Shown: piece by piece, positions 1-7,153 of the stretch
Layout: each line of letters begins with the position of its first letter
Position numbering within the stretch: position 1 is the first letter of the stretch
Assembly (NCBI GenBank): GCA_031277615.1
Contig: JAITMC010000037.1
Location: 1 to 64,000, forward strand
From: Chryseobacterium sp.
GTDB taxonomy: Bacteria > Bacteroidota > Bacteroidia > Flavobacteriales > Weeksellaceae
Reading direction: 5' to 3'
Length of the DNA stretch: 64,000 nucleotides
Made by a program: the position numbers and the translations under genes
Notes under the pieces: generated by a model
What the model was told of the DNA's origin: nothing
Database searches by the model: none
The model's input: the letters and a program-made list of their open reading frames with translations, nothing else

Positions 1-137
1 AGCTACTAAAAAATGGACCATGCCTATCCAAAATTGGGGCATTGTCCTCAACCAATTTATGCTTATTTTTGAAAAAAGGCTCAGATTATAAAATCCAAGC
101 CTAACTTTTTAACTTACACGCTTCGTGGGATAGTGTC
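1..137 (+). mobile_element. Right end of an IS256-family insertion sequence (partial)
   Basis: The window opens inside an insertion sequence. The last codons of a transposase (2-91) are followed by a short tail ending in a probable terminal inverted repeat at about 111-137. Read on the other strand this begins GACACTATCCCACGAAG, which is the style of IS256-family ends as I recall them. The left end, the partner inverted repeat and the target duplication lie outside the window, so the exact boundary at 137 is inferred. Confidence 0.65.
2..91 (+). CDS. IS256-family transposase, C-terminal fragment
   Basis: Only the last 29 residues are present; the gene starts before the window. The reading frame contains KKWTMPIQNWGIVLNQF followed by a short basic end (FEKRLRL). 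The pattern W-T-M-P-I-x-N-W-x-x-x-L-N-Q-F is the conserved C-terminus of IS256/Mutator-class DDE transposases. These are cut-and-paste enzymes that act on the element's terminal repeats. Whether the full gene is intact cannot be judged. The assignment rests on this short motif plus the terminal-repeat-like sequence just downstream. Confidence 0.7.
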   Translation, partial: ATKKWTMPIQNWGIVLNQFMLIFEKRLRL

Positions 138-149
138 GTAATTTGCTTA

Positions 150-371
150 ATGCTTATTATTGTTTCCATTAGATTTAATAAACAGTTTGGAATTATTAAT
201 CTTACATTTTTCTGCCTATATAATTTATTCTTATACTATAATTTGTTTTATAAAAGTGATGGTGGCTCTGGTTTTTTATGGTGGTTCTATCTTATTATTT
301 TAACTGCCATTCAAATACTTGTAATAATAATTTATTTAGGAATAAAATTTTTTACAAGAACCCCTCGCTAG
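150..371 (+). CDS. Small hydrophobic protein, probably the 3' remnant of a membrane protein cut by the IS
   Basis: This is a 73-residue frame with two strongly hydrophobic stretches (about residues 15-32 and 42-67) and a basic end (FFTRTPR). The frame stays open upstream of the ATG, through the end of the insertion sequence, to about position 105. It is therefore equally likely to be the tail of a longer membrane-protein gene interrupted by the IS at about 137. No homologue is recognised and no convincing ribosome-binding site is visible. It may be non-functional. Confidence 0.4.
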   Translation: MLIIVSIRFNKQFGIINLTFFCLYNLFLYYNLFYKSDGGSGFLWWFYLIILTAIQILVIIIYLGIKFFTRTPR

Positions 372-421
372 CGCGAGCTAAGAATAACAACAAAACCCTT
401 GCACACAACGAAGGTTTTGTT
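364..421. other. Two adjacent short hairpins
   Basis: The first is ctcgc-tagc-gcgag (364-377). The second has 9-bp arms aacaaaacc (389-397) and ggttttgtt (413-421). They lie just after the small membrane ORF. They could end transcription, although no long T-run follows. Confidence 0.4.
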
Positions 422-450
422 ATCTAACCCAATTCTTTTAATTTTATACT

Positions 451-567
451 ATGAGCAGAAAATATAAATTTCATGAAAAAGAGGGAGCTTACTTTATAAG
501 TTTTGCTACGGTATTCCGGATTGATGTTTTTACCAGAATAGAGTATTTTGATATTGTCATTAAGTAG
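451..567 (+). pseudogene. Truncated Y1 (IS200/REP-associated tyrosine) transposase remnant
   Basis: An ATG at 451 opens a 38-codon frame ending at a TAG at 565. Its product begins MSRKYKFHEKEGAYFISFAT and continues with VFRIDVFTRIEYF. This matches the N-terminus of the REP-associated Y1 transposases common in Flavobacteriales, which are about 180 residues long. The conserved HUH motif and the catalytic tyrosine, which should follow, are not found in any frame before 700. The gene is therefore a decayed fragment. The family call is from memory of the N-terminal motif, not from a search. Confidence 0.68.
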
Positions 568-709
568 TCTGAAATTATTGTGGTGATGATCAGGAGGTAT
601 TGGAAATAAATGTAAATATATAAATGAATCATTGATTTGCATGAGTAGGATGTGACAATGCTGGGCCGGAAAAAATGAGCCGATAGAAAATTGAAAAAAA
701 CACAGCAAA

Positions 710-958
710 ATGAGGTCAAATAAACTAATATACCCAAGTATTTTTATTTCTATTATCTTGGCTGTGGTTATTAATCTGATACCCTCAAAAAATTTCTTTG
801 GACCCTATTATATTGATCTCTATATCATAATTCCGTTGATTTTAGTACAGTTATTAACGTTACTGTTTAAAAAATATATAACCTGGGCTGTTATAATCAA
901 TGCATTGATAGTCGTGATAATGTCATTCATTGCATATAAATGTGTAATCAACAGTTAA
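710..958 (+). CDS. Small integral membrane protein, unknown function
   Basis: This is an 82-residue protein with three predicted membrane-spanning stretches (about residues 8-24, 33-52 and 57-78) and a short basic N-terminus (MRSNK). No domain is recognised. It sits between a dead transposase and a run of orphan genes in AT-rich DNA, so it is accessory. Small membrane proteins in such places are sometimes immunity or toxin-related proteins, but nothing in the sequence shows that here. Confidence 0.5.
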   Translation: MRSNKLIYPSIFISIILAVVINLIPSKNFFGPYYIDLYIIIPLILVQLLTLLFKKYITWAVIINALIVVIMSFIAYKCVINS

Positions 959-1047
959 TAAATTTGAATCATAACTTTGCAATATGCGAAGCCTCTATTT
1001 TTAGATAAAGAACCCGTCCCGATAAAAATATATAACCCCAATAAGAA

Positions 1048-1446
1048 ATGATAATTACTAAATTACATATAGTTGATTGGTATGATGATATGATAACATC
1101 AATTATTTCATTTGGAAAAGAGACGTATATATTCAATTGTATTCAAAAGTATCCTGTGAATGGAGAAAAAACATATTACTGTGTAAAAATAGATGAAGAA
1201 TCATTTAAACAAATCGGGTATATAATAGATAAAAAAAGTCTCTCTACAACCGATTGGAATATCCTTAATTCAACTTTTGAAAAGAACAATAAAATTGATC
1301 ATGTTTTTTTGTTAAAAACAAAATCAATGTCAGTGGGTTCAGATATTAGGCTTGATAAAGTAAAGAATTCGGATATTATAAATATTGAGCTTCCATTTGA
1401 TATTTCAACTCTATATTTTAGTTTCAATAGTACTACTGATTGGTAG
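1048..1446 (+). CDS. Hypothetical protein, possibly immunity-like
   Basis: This 132-residue soluble protein has no signal peptide or membrane segment. It opens with MIITKLHIVDWYDDMITSII and is rich in Asp, Ile and Ser. The short N-terminal WYD motif followed by a beta-rich stretch resembles small immunity proteins found downstream of polymorphic toxins, but that is a loose resemblance. It is preceded by about 90 bases of non-coding DNA and followed by a short GC-richer remnant (1447-1476). The product is not assigned to a named family. Confidence 0.55.
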   Translation: MIITKLHIVDWYDDMITSIISFGKETYIFNCIQKYPVNGEKTYYCVKIDEESFKQIGYIIDKKSLSTTDWNILNSTFEKNNKIDHVFLLKTKSMSVGSDIRLDKVKNSDIINIELPFDISTLYFSFNSTTDW

Positions 1447-1512
1447 TGCGGGTATCTTGCTCGTTCCAACAAAAAACTAAGCCCTGGATCCGAGACCCAA
1501 AACAGTAAAATA

Positions 1513-2025
1513 ATGATAAAAATGTTTGAGATAAGAACCAAAGGAAAAGCCTCTTTAGATAATTTAAGAGCTACTGATTCCAATGTTAGTGAAGCATTAA
1601 ACACAATATATACTAATGATTATGATTTTATGATTTTCATAAATTGGAATGGATTTAAAATACCCATGGATGGCGTTAGTTTTTCACAAATCTATAATGA
1701 TGTGATCATCATGTTAGAAGAACTTGAAGAAGAATATGATTTTTCTGTAAATTTTTTAGATACAGGTTTAACAGCAGTATGGAGTTTTACGACTGAAGGG
1801 GATTTTCTTAAGGTTAAGGCAAAATGGGTAGACATTGCATCTTACGGCTATGAAAATACAACACTCGAAGAATTAGAAAAAGTATCGAATATTGTCATAA
1901 TAAATAAAAGTAAGTTTATGAATGAATGGAACTCGCTTTTAAGGATTGTTAAAGCGGACTTATTAAAAGCAGGATATAAAAATACTTTAGAGGGATTTGA
2001 GTATTTGGAAACACTAAGCAACTAG
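1513..2025 (+). CDS. Hypothetical acidic protein, possibly immunity-like
   Basis: The 170-residue cytoplasmic-type protein is acidic, with a cluster MLEELEEEYDF at about residues 76-86. No signal peptide or known domain is visible. An alternative start is the ATG at 1522 (MFEIRTKGK), which lacks the unusual MIKM lead. It lies in a run of unrelated small genes (710-2643), all on the same strand and separated by 65-100-base spacers. This layout is often seen for orphan immunity genes, but no toxin gene is inside the window to support that. Confidence 0.55.
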   Translation: MIKMFEIRTKGKASLDNLRATDSNVSEALNTIYTNDYDFMIFINWNGFKIPMDGVSFSQIYNDVIIMLEELEEEYDFSVNFLDTGLTAVWSFTTEGDFLKVKAKWVDIASYGYENTTLEELEKVSNIVIINKSKFMNEWNSLLRIVKADLLKAGYKNTLEGFEYLETLSN

Positions 2026-2121
2026 TATTTGTTATTTCTATCGGGCGTGAGCATTGCTTAAAAATAGTAAAGACCGGTATTTAATTAATGGCAGATATAC
2101 GCCTGGGTAAAAAAGCGGAAA

Positions 2122-2643
2122 ATGAAGCTAACAGCATTAAAATTCAAAGTCAATAACCACTTTATTCGTTTAGCGGTACTTGTACTGTTTTGTTTTTCAT
2201 GCAGTAAAAAGGAGAATGATAGGTATGAGAAAGAAGTTAATAAGGTATATAATTCTAAACCTATTACAGACGAAATGGTGAAAAATTTAACTGAAACAAA
2301 ATGGGAATTGACAAAAAAAGAATTATTTCTTTATTCAGCAGATGGAAAAATGCATCCATTACCGGTAGATAACGGAAATATAGGTAAGCTGATTTCTTTT
2401 GGTAAAAAAAATCTTACAATTAGTGATGGTGATGGAAAAATTATTGGAAACTTTTTTTCTGATAATATGCAATTCGAAATAAATGGAATAGATACTCTAA
2501 GTAATTATTACGGAACTTCCGAATTATATAAAAATAAGGATATGATATTATATAGTAATGTAAAATATACAAAAAATAAAAAAACGATTAAGAGTTATGT
2601 ATTACGGCTATTGTTTCAAAATAAAGATAGTTTGAAACTATAG
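2122..2643 (+). CDS. Putative lipoprotein, unknown function
   Basis: This is a 173-residue protein with an N-terminal hydrophobic segment (about residues 15-27, FIRLAVLVLFCFSC). It ends in a lipobox-like FCFSC whose Cys at about 27 would be lipidated, followed by SKKEND. The mature part is hydrophilic and beta-prone, with no recognised domain. The positively charged region before the signal is longer than usual (KLTALKFKVNNH), so the true start could be further in. It is the last gene of the left accessory block. Confidence 0.55.
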   Translation: MKLTALKFKVNNHFIRLAVLVLFCFSCSKKENDRYEKEVNKVYNSKPITDEMVKNLTETKWELTKKELFLYSADGKMHPLPVDNGNIGKLISFGKKNLTISDGDGKIIGNFFSDNMQFEINGIDTLSNYYGTSELYKNKDMILYSNVKYTKNKKTIKSYVLRLLFQNKDSLKL

Positions 2644-2746
2644 TTTCCCTTGTTAGTACAAGCATCTTGCCTGTTCTCAAAAAACAAAAAAACTCTGATA
2701 AATAAAGTCTCAAGACTCAATACAATCCAACGTACAATGATACAGA

Positions 2747-2800
2747 CGCTTCATCAAATCAACAAAATTGATTCTACACTTTGCTCCCTAAAAATCAACA
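2747..2800. repeat. Dispersed intergenic repeat, family R1 (copy A)
   Basis: The segment beginning cgcttcatcaaatcaac, with ttgattctacactttgctcc further in, closely matches 25052-25105 and in part 58314-58340. Its core is an imperfect palindrome (aatcaac...gttgatt in the other copies). It is embedded in a spacious 67-codon frame that should not be taken as a gene. Confidence 0.6.
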
Positions 2801-2854
2801 GTATCATTCATAAAAGCTTTGCATTAAACCACTCAAAAGCCAAAAAAAAATAAA

Positions 2855-2881
2855 AAGAGTATCCCATCAAAGGATACTCTT
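2855..2881 (-). terminator. Terminator of the gene at 2906-3598
   Basis: A perfect 10-bp stem pairs aagagtatcc (2855-2864) with ggatactctt (2872-2881) around a 7-base loop. On the minus strand the stem is followed by a T-rich tract. It is placed correctly to end the leftward gene. Confidence 0.8.
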
Positions 2882-2905
2882 CTTGATGAAATAAGATAGA
2901 ATGAA

Positions 2906-3598
2906 TTATAAACTTCTCGAACGCGCTATAGAAATCAGATAAACAAGATGGGCATACATCTTTCTCTTTACAGACTCTATTTTGATATCTCCGGTACTTT
3001 GGTTAATCGTGGTAACAATATCCGCATTACATTGTCCTTCAAAATTGCCGCTTCCTAAATAATTAACGGTATTGGTTGACGGATTATAGGATATTCTCGG
3101 ATAATCAGGAGCCGCCTGGCTGGCAGCATCACTACCGCCGATATACCCTTTATGATCAATATAGCGGGCAGTCCATACACCTGCAAACTGCCCGTTTCCG
3201 GTATCGATGGTTTGCCCTACAATCACTTTGGTATCCACAGCTCTTACAAACCCAAGACATGAACTGTAATGGTTAAAAGAGACTGTGCAGGAAGATGCAT
3301 TATCAGAAGGCTGGAAACATTTTCCTTCATAAAGCGTCAGCCTTTGTTCAGCGGAGGAAGTAGAGGTGTTGAGTAAAGCTTTGGGAGAGACTACTTCTTC
3401 AGGAGCAATCAGAATCAGGCCTCCCTGTTGGTCCGTTGCAACAATTTTTTTCTCGGCATTGGCCAGATTTCTTACACGTATTGATCCGTTAACGTCCAGA
3501 GTGTGGGTAGGGGTAGTAGTATTGATACCAACTTGGGCCTTGAAGTTCCCAAAAACGACAATCATTACCAAAAAGACTGTTTTGGTGTTCATTTTCAT
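2906..3598 (-). CDS. Secreted protein with an LDVNG repeat motif, unknown function
   Basis: This is a 230-residue exported protein with a signal peptide of about 21 residues (MKMNTKTVFLVMIVVFGNFKA). It continues with VGINTTTPTHTLDVNGSIRV. The VGI-x-T-x-x-P-x-x-LDVNG motif is frequent in flavobacterial secreted and phage-tail-like proteins. The middle has four Cys (about residues 93, 103, 114 and 188) that could form disulfides. No catalytic motif is recognised. It is a stand-alone leftward gene with its own terminator. No T9SS sorting domain is visible at its C-terminus. Confidence 0.65.
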   Translation of the reverse strand: MKMNTKTVFLVMIVVFGNFKAQVGINTTTPTHTLDVNGSIRVRNLANAEKKIVATDQQGGLILIAPEEVVSPKALLNTSTSSAEQRLTLYEGKCFQPSDNASSCTVSFNHYSSCLGFVRAVDTKVIVGQTIDTGNGQFAGVWTARYIDHKGYIGGSDAASQAAPDYPRISYNPSTNTVNYLGSGNFEGQCNADIVTTINQSTGDIKIESVKRKMYAHLVYLISIARSRSL

Positions 3599-4046
3599 GG
3601 TTTTTATGAAATTAAAAAGTGTTTTAAATTTTTCACCAAGTTAAGAAATATTTAGAATCTTTAAAAATAAATTTCGTTTAAATAATGTGTTTTTAAGTTA
3701 TTTAAAAAGGTTTAATGCAATAACTCTAATAAATTTTAACTGAAAAATTGTATTATAATTAAAAATAATTCAAATAAAACACGCCTGAATTTTTACAAAA
3801 TTCATAATAATGGGTCAAAATTAAAGCCATCCGTTATATTTGGAAAATATTTGTATTTTAGCTGAAATATGCCGCTTATTCATAAAAATATAAACGGCTT
3901 ATTAAAATTCAGATAATCTGAATGAAAAAAATTAGTAGATTTGCACGACATTAAACAATAATAAATACATTAATGCTGTTCTCTCTTTACAGAACATACA
4001 GGAGATAACAATACAAATTTGATTAGGTTATAAAACTATTAAAACT
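3599..4046. other. Divergent AT-rich intergenic region
   Basis: This 448-base region separates the leftward secreted protein from the rightward lipoprotein. No coding frame is credible. A TAGATTTG (3936-3943) fits the flavobacterial -7 motif TAnnTTTG and may start the transcript of the 4047 gene with a leader of about 100 bases. No matching TTG at the proper distance was found. Confidence 0.5.
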
Positions 4047-4424
4047 ATGAAGAAAATTTTCTTACTTCTTTTGACCGCTTTTTTATTTATCGGATGCAGC
4101 TCTGACGATGATACTATCTATGATTTTATAGGAACCTGGTCAGGTAAATATGAAGGCAGCGATAACGGAACCTGGAATTTTGTTGTTGCCAGCGACGGAA
4201 AAGTAACCGGAACCATGCACTCTGAAGTAAATAATGAAAACTACAATATTTCAGGAAACCTGAGTGATTCCGGAGACCTGAACGCCGTAGTAGGACTTCC
4301 TTCAGACGGCGAATTCCGGGGAACGCTGACAAGAGAGAAAAAAGGAAACGGAAACTGGTCCAACTCAGTTCCCACTCCCGCCAGAACCGGAACATGGTCA
4401 GGAGAAAAAAATAAACAACAATAA
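4047..4424 (+). CDS. Small surface lipoprotein, unknown function
   Basis: The 125-residue protein has a clear lipoprotein signal (MKKIFLLLLTAFLFIGC, Cys 17), followed by SSDDD. An acidic run right after the lipidated Cys resembles the lipoprotein export signal used by Bacteroidota to place lipoproteins on the cell surface. The mature domain is rich in Gly, Asn and Thr, with two GTWSG repeats (about residues 29-33 and 115-119). This suggests a small beta-barrel or lipocalin-like fold. It is a single gene followed by a strong terminator. Confidence 0.68.
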   Translation: MKKIFLLLLTAFLFIGCSSDDDTIYDFIGTWSGKYEGSDNGTWNFVVASDGKVTGTMHSEVNNENYNISGNLSDSGDLNAVVGLPSDGEFRGTLTREKKGNGNWSNSVPTPARTGTWSGEKNKQQ

Positions 4425-4455
4425 AAAAATCTGCAGGTCAATCTGCAGATTTTTT
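4425..4455 (+). terminator. Intrinsic terminator of the lipoprotein gene
   Basis: A stem pairs aatctgcag (about 4428-4436) with ctgcagatt (4443-4451) and is followed by a T-run (4450-4455). Confidence 0.85.
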
Positions 4456-4592
4456 GTTTCATAACGTTGTATCCCAACCCATCGCAAAAGCTGTTATCCG
4501 AATTATTAGAATACAGAGAATTGAGCTAATCAGATTCTGAAGAAAATTTTATTAAATCCGTAAATCTGATATCCCTGCCTACACACAAAACA

Positions 4593-5402
4593 CAGAGTCC
4601 CGAAGGGACGATTTAACAAAGAATCGGATACAATCCGATTGTCAAAAGATTTAAAAACATCCATTATAAATATCCAATCCCGATAAAAAATCTGACAAAA
4701 TAAAAATTATTCCGACAGAGTCCCGAAGGGACGATTTAACAAAGAATCGGATGCAATCCGATTGTCAAAAGATTTAAAAACATCCCAATATGAATATTCA
4801 ATCCCGATAAAAAATCTGACAAAATAAAAATTATTCCGACAGAGTCCCGAAGGGACGATTTAACAAAGAATCGGATACAATCCGATTGTCAAAAGATTTA
4901 AAAACATCCCATTATAAATATCCAATCCCGATAAAAAATCTGACAAAATAAAAATTATTCCGACAGAGTCCCGAAGGGACGATTCAACAAAGAATCGGAT
5001 ACAATCCGATTGTCAAAAGATTTAAAACAATCCCATTATAAATATCAAATCCCGATAAAAAATTTGACAAAATAAAAATTATTCAGACAGCGTCCAGAAG
5101 GGACGATTTAACAAAGAATAGGATACAATCAGAGTGTCAAAAGATTGAAAAACATCACATTATAAATATCCAATCCCGATAGAGAATCTGACAAAATAAA
5201 AATTATTCCGACAGAGTCCCGAAGGGACGATTCAACAAAGAATCAGATGCAATCCGATTGTCAAAAGATTTAAAACATCCCCAATATAATATCCAATCCC
5301 GGATAAAAATCTGACAACATAAAATTATTCCAACAGAGTCCCGAAGGGACGATTCAACAAAGAATCGGATGTAATCCGATTGTCAAAAGATTTAAAACAA
5401 TC
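4593..5402. repeat. Seven-copy tandem array of a 124-bp hairpin-bearing repeat
   Basis: Unit starts are at about 4593, 4716, 4840, 4964, 5088, 5212 and 5334, giving periods of 122-124 bases. Each unit has a GC hairpin (gtccc-gaa-gggac), a second hairpin (aatcggat-aca-atccgatt), and AT-rich linkers including aatcccgataaaaaatctgac. Copies 1-4 are nearly identical. Copy 5 is degenerate in both hairpins, and copies 6 and 7 carry small changes. The array ends just before the stop codon of the leftward gene at 5409. No frame stays open through it, and the whole unit is repeated, so it is not a CRISPR. Confidence 0.9.
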
Positions 5403-5408
5403 AAATCA

Positions 5409-6059
5409 TCACACAAACCCCATCCCCACAATTTCCCCGGCTTTATCTCTAAAAACCACAAAGTACAGAACAGCATCAATATCAGGAAAATGATTCTTAA
5501 AATCAGTCTTTTTATCTCCGGAAATAATCTTTCGTTCTTCAAAATAATCCACTGTATAATGATCAAAATCAGGCTTTATGGTAACCAATATTATTTCCCG
5601 AATATCATTTTTTGAAGCTATGGCAAGAACGATCTGATCTGATTTTGCAATAACCTGTGCTTCAGGAGGAATGATTTCTTTGTTTCCGAATTGAAATGCT
5701 TTTAAAAGCTGTTTCCCTTTTTCGGTAGTAAGTCCGTTGGTTACACTTCTTTTTCCTCTTTCTGATAGTATGTCCAGATCTTTAATATCCGTCATTAGCC
5801 TGGCAAAACTCTGATAGAGGAGGGGATCGCCGGATTCTTTGATATACCGGTCTATGCAGTTCCGGATCAGCTTTCCCGATTTGGAACAGTGTCCGAATTC
5901 CGAACTGTTCTGCCGAACTTTCTCGTATGAAGGGCTCTTTTTGAAAGCCTTTTTATTGAATCCGCTTTTCTTGCGCACCACATTTTTCCCGTTCAGGCGG
6001 TAAAATACCAGATCGCCTACGGACCCTGTGATCTCTATTAAACTTTCATACGTTGCCAT
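5409..6059 (-). CDS. Conserved hypothetical protein of Bacteroidota
   Basis: This is a 216-residue basic cytoplasmic-type protein without signal or membrane segments. Its N-terminus has a compact conserved-looking block (residues 10-31: ITGSVGDLVFYRLNGKNVVRKK), followed by an NSSEFG motif near residue 51 and helical repeats. I recall similar hypothetical proteins in flavobacteria, but no function is known to me. It is transcribed towards the tandem repeat array, which lies directly after its stop codon. The array may act as its 3' untranslated region. Confidence 0.7.
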   Translation of the reverse strand: MATYESLIEITGSVGDLVFYRLNGKNVVRKKSGFNKKAFKKSPSYEKVRQNSSEFGHCSKSGKLIRNCIDRYIKESGDPLLYQSFARLMTDIKDLDILSERGKRSVTNGLTTEKGKQLLKAFQFGNKEIIPPEAQVIAKSDQIVLAIASKNDIREIILVTIKPDFDHYTVDYFEERKIISGDKKTDFKNHFPDIDAVLYFVVFRDKAGEIVGMGFV

Positions 6060-6141
6060 ACTGTAAAATTGATCTCAAAGATAGCAATAAATATATCAAA
6101 TCAAAATTTTAACATATATTTATAATAGAGTTGTAGTATAG

Positions 6142-6175
6142 TTGTTATATAATTAAAATATAAAATGTATATTTG
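6142..6175 (+). promoter_or_regulatory. Flavobacterial-type promoter of the NlpC/P60 gene
   Basis: TATATTTG (6168-6175) fits the -7 motif TAnnTTTG. A TTG at 6142-6144 is 23 bases upstream, at the long end of the allowed spacing. The start codon follows 30 bases later. Confidence 0.6.
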
Positions 6176-6205
6176 TGCATATTTAGTTACTTCATTTAAA
6201 ATCAG

Positions 6206-6784
6206 ATGACTATGGTACCGGGATTATTTGAAAAAAACTTGAGAATAAAACAGCTTTCTGTTTTACTGATTGCTGCTGCTGTTGCCGTTTCATGCGGGGC
6301 GTCAAAAACAGCATCATCAAAAAAAAGTACAGGCTCTAAAACCGTCACAAGAACCGAAAACCTCAGAAAACTCGATTCAAAATTTGACGGAAAAGTATCC
6401 AGATCTATGAGTGATATTCTGAAAGATGCTGAAAAATACCTCGGCACCCCTTATAAATTCGGAGGAAATACCTCTTCAGGGTTCGACTGTTCCGGATTTA
6501 CCGTAAAAGTTTTCGGCGAAAATGATTTTTCCCTGCCTAGAAGATCATCCGATCAGGCGGAAGCAGGAAAGAAGATAGATATTAAGGAAGTAAAACCAGG
6601 GGATCTCCTGTTCTTTGCCACAGCGGGTGGAAGCAGGGTTTCACATGTTGGAATCGTTCATGATATCGGAAGTGATGGAGAAGTGAAATTTATTCACGCT
6701 TCCACCTCGAAAGGAGTGATGATCTCATCGCTAAACGAAAAATACTGGAACAAGGCCTATCTCCACGCCCAAAGAGTTCTTTAA
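6206..6784 (+). CDS. NlpC/P60 family lipoprotein, peptidoglycan endopeptidase
   Basis: This 192-residue protein has a signal segment ending in a lipobox (VAVSC, Cys at about 30). A Ser/Lys/Thr-rich linker follows, then an NlpC/P60 domain (about residues 68-192). The catalytic Cys is in FDCSGF (Cys 95), the His in SHVGIV (His 147), and the third polar residue in FIHAS (His 164). Enzymes of this family cut the D-Glu to diamino-acid bond in cell-wall stem peptides. It would act in the periplasm, anchored to a membrane. The start could also be the ATG at 6212. It is monocistronic. Confidence 0.88.
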   Translation: MTMVPGLFEKNLRIKQLSVLLIAAAVAVSCGASKTASSKKSTGSKTVTRTENLRKLDSKFDGKVSRSMSDILKDAEKYLGTPYKFGGNTSSGFDCSGFTVKVFGENDFSLPRRSSDQAEAGKKIDIKEVKPGDLLFFATAGGSRVSHVGIVHDIGSDGEVKFIHASTSKGVMISSLNEKYWNKAYLHAQRVL

Positions 6785-6800
6785 TAACGAAATTACCGGA

Positions 6801-7102
6801 ATGGAAAATCGTAGCTTTTCCTTCATCAAAACAGACAAAAAACGGGCTAAGCTTTTTATTAAGACATTAACGTTATAAAAGGTCTTGGGAACTATGTGGA
6901 AATTAATACTACAGATGATAAAAAGTATATCTGCTACAAAACCCTTAAAGACCTTATAGAAAGTCTTCCCGATGAATTTATGAGAGTTCATCATTAATAT
7001 ATCGTTAAGCACATCAGCCGGACTATGGAGTTTGAAATCTGTTACCAGACCACTATATCCCGCTTGTATACTAAAACAATCTTTTGTATTTTTAACCCCT
7101 GA
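6801..7102 (+). pseudogene. Decayed LytTR-type DNA-binding regulator
   Basis: Two frames together recall a LytTR domain. The first (from the ATG at 6801) reads MENRSFSFIKTDKKRAKLFI and stops. The second (from 6872) reads VIKGLGNYVEINTTDDKKYI and then YKTLKDLIESLPDEFMRVHH. The typical RVHHSYIV motif is broken by a TAA at 6995-6997 in place of the Ser codon. LytTR proteins are response regulators that bind paired 9-bp sites. One frameshift and one nonsense change, plus a missing receiver domain, make it a dead fragment. It lies between the NlpC/P60 gene and dapD. Confidence 0.72.
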
Positions 7103-7106
7103 AAAC

Positions 7107-7122
7107 TGTGAAGCTTCACAGG
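7107..7122. promoter_or_regulatory. Perfect 16-bp palindrome upstream of dapD
   Basis: The sequence ctgtgaagcttcacag is fully self-complementary. It lies 32 bases before the dapD start codon and could be a protein-binding site or a leader hairpin. It may also belong to the dead regulator. There is no further support. Confidence 0.35.
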
Positions 7123-7153
7123 AATAATTTACATTAAAAATCAAACAAGAAAG

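Noticed and set aside
2650-2853. 67-codon frame reading MLVQASCLF...
   Set aside because: Its middle is the dispersed repeat R1, which also occurs in two non-coding spacers. The composition is not protein-like and there is no start signal.
4593-5402. CRISPR array
   Set aside because: The whole 124-bp unit is repeated, with no variable spacers of 30-40 bases between short repeats and no cas genes in the window.
6731-7144. Leftward 137-residue frame over the spacer before dapD
   Set aside because: It overlaps the decayed LytTR coding sequence on the other strand, which explains the openness. The product resembles no protein.
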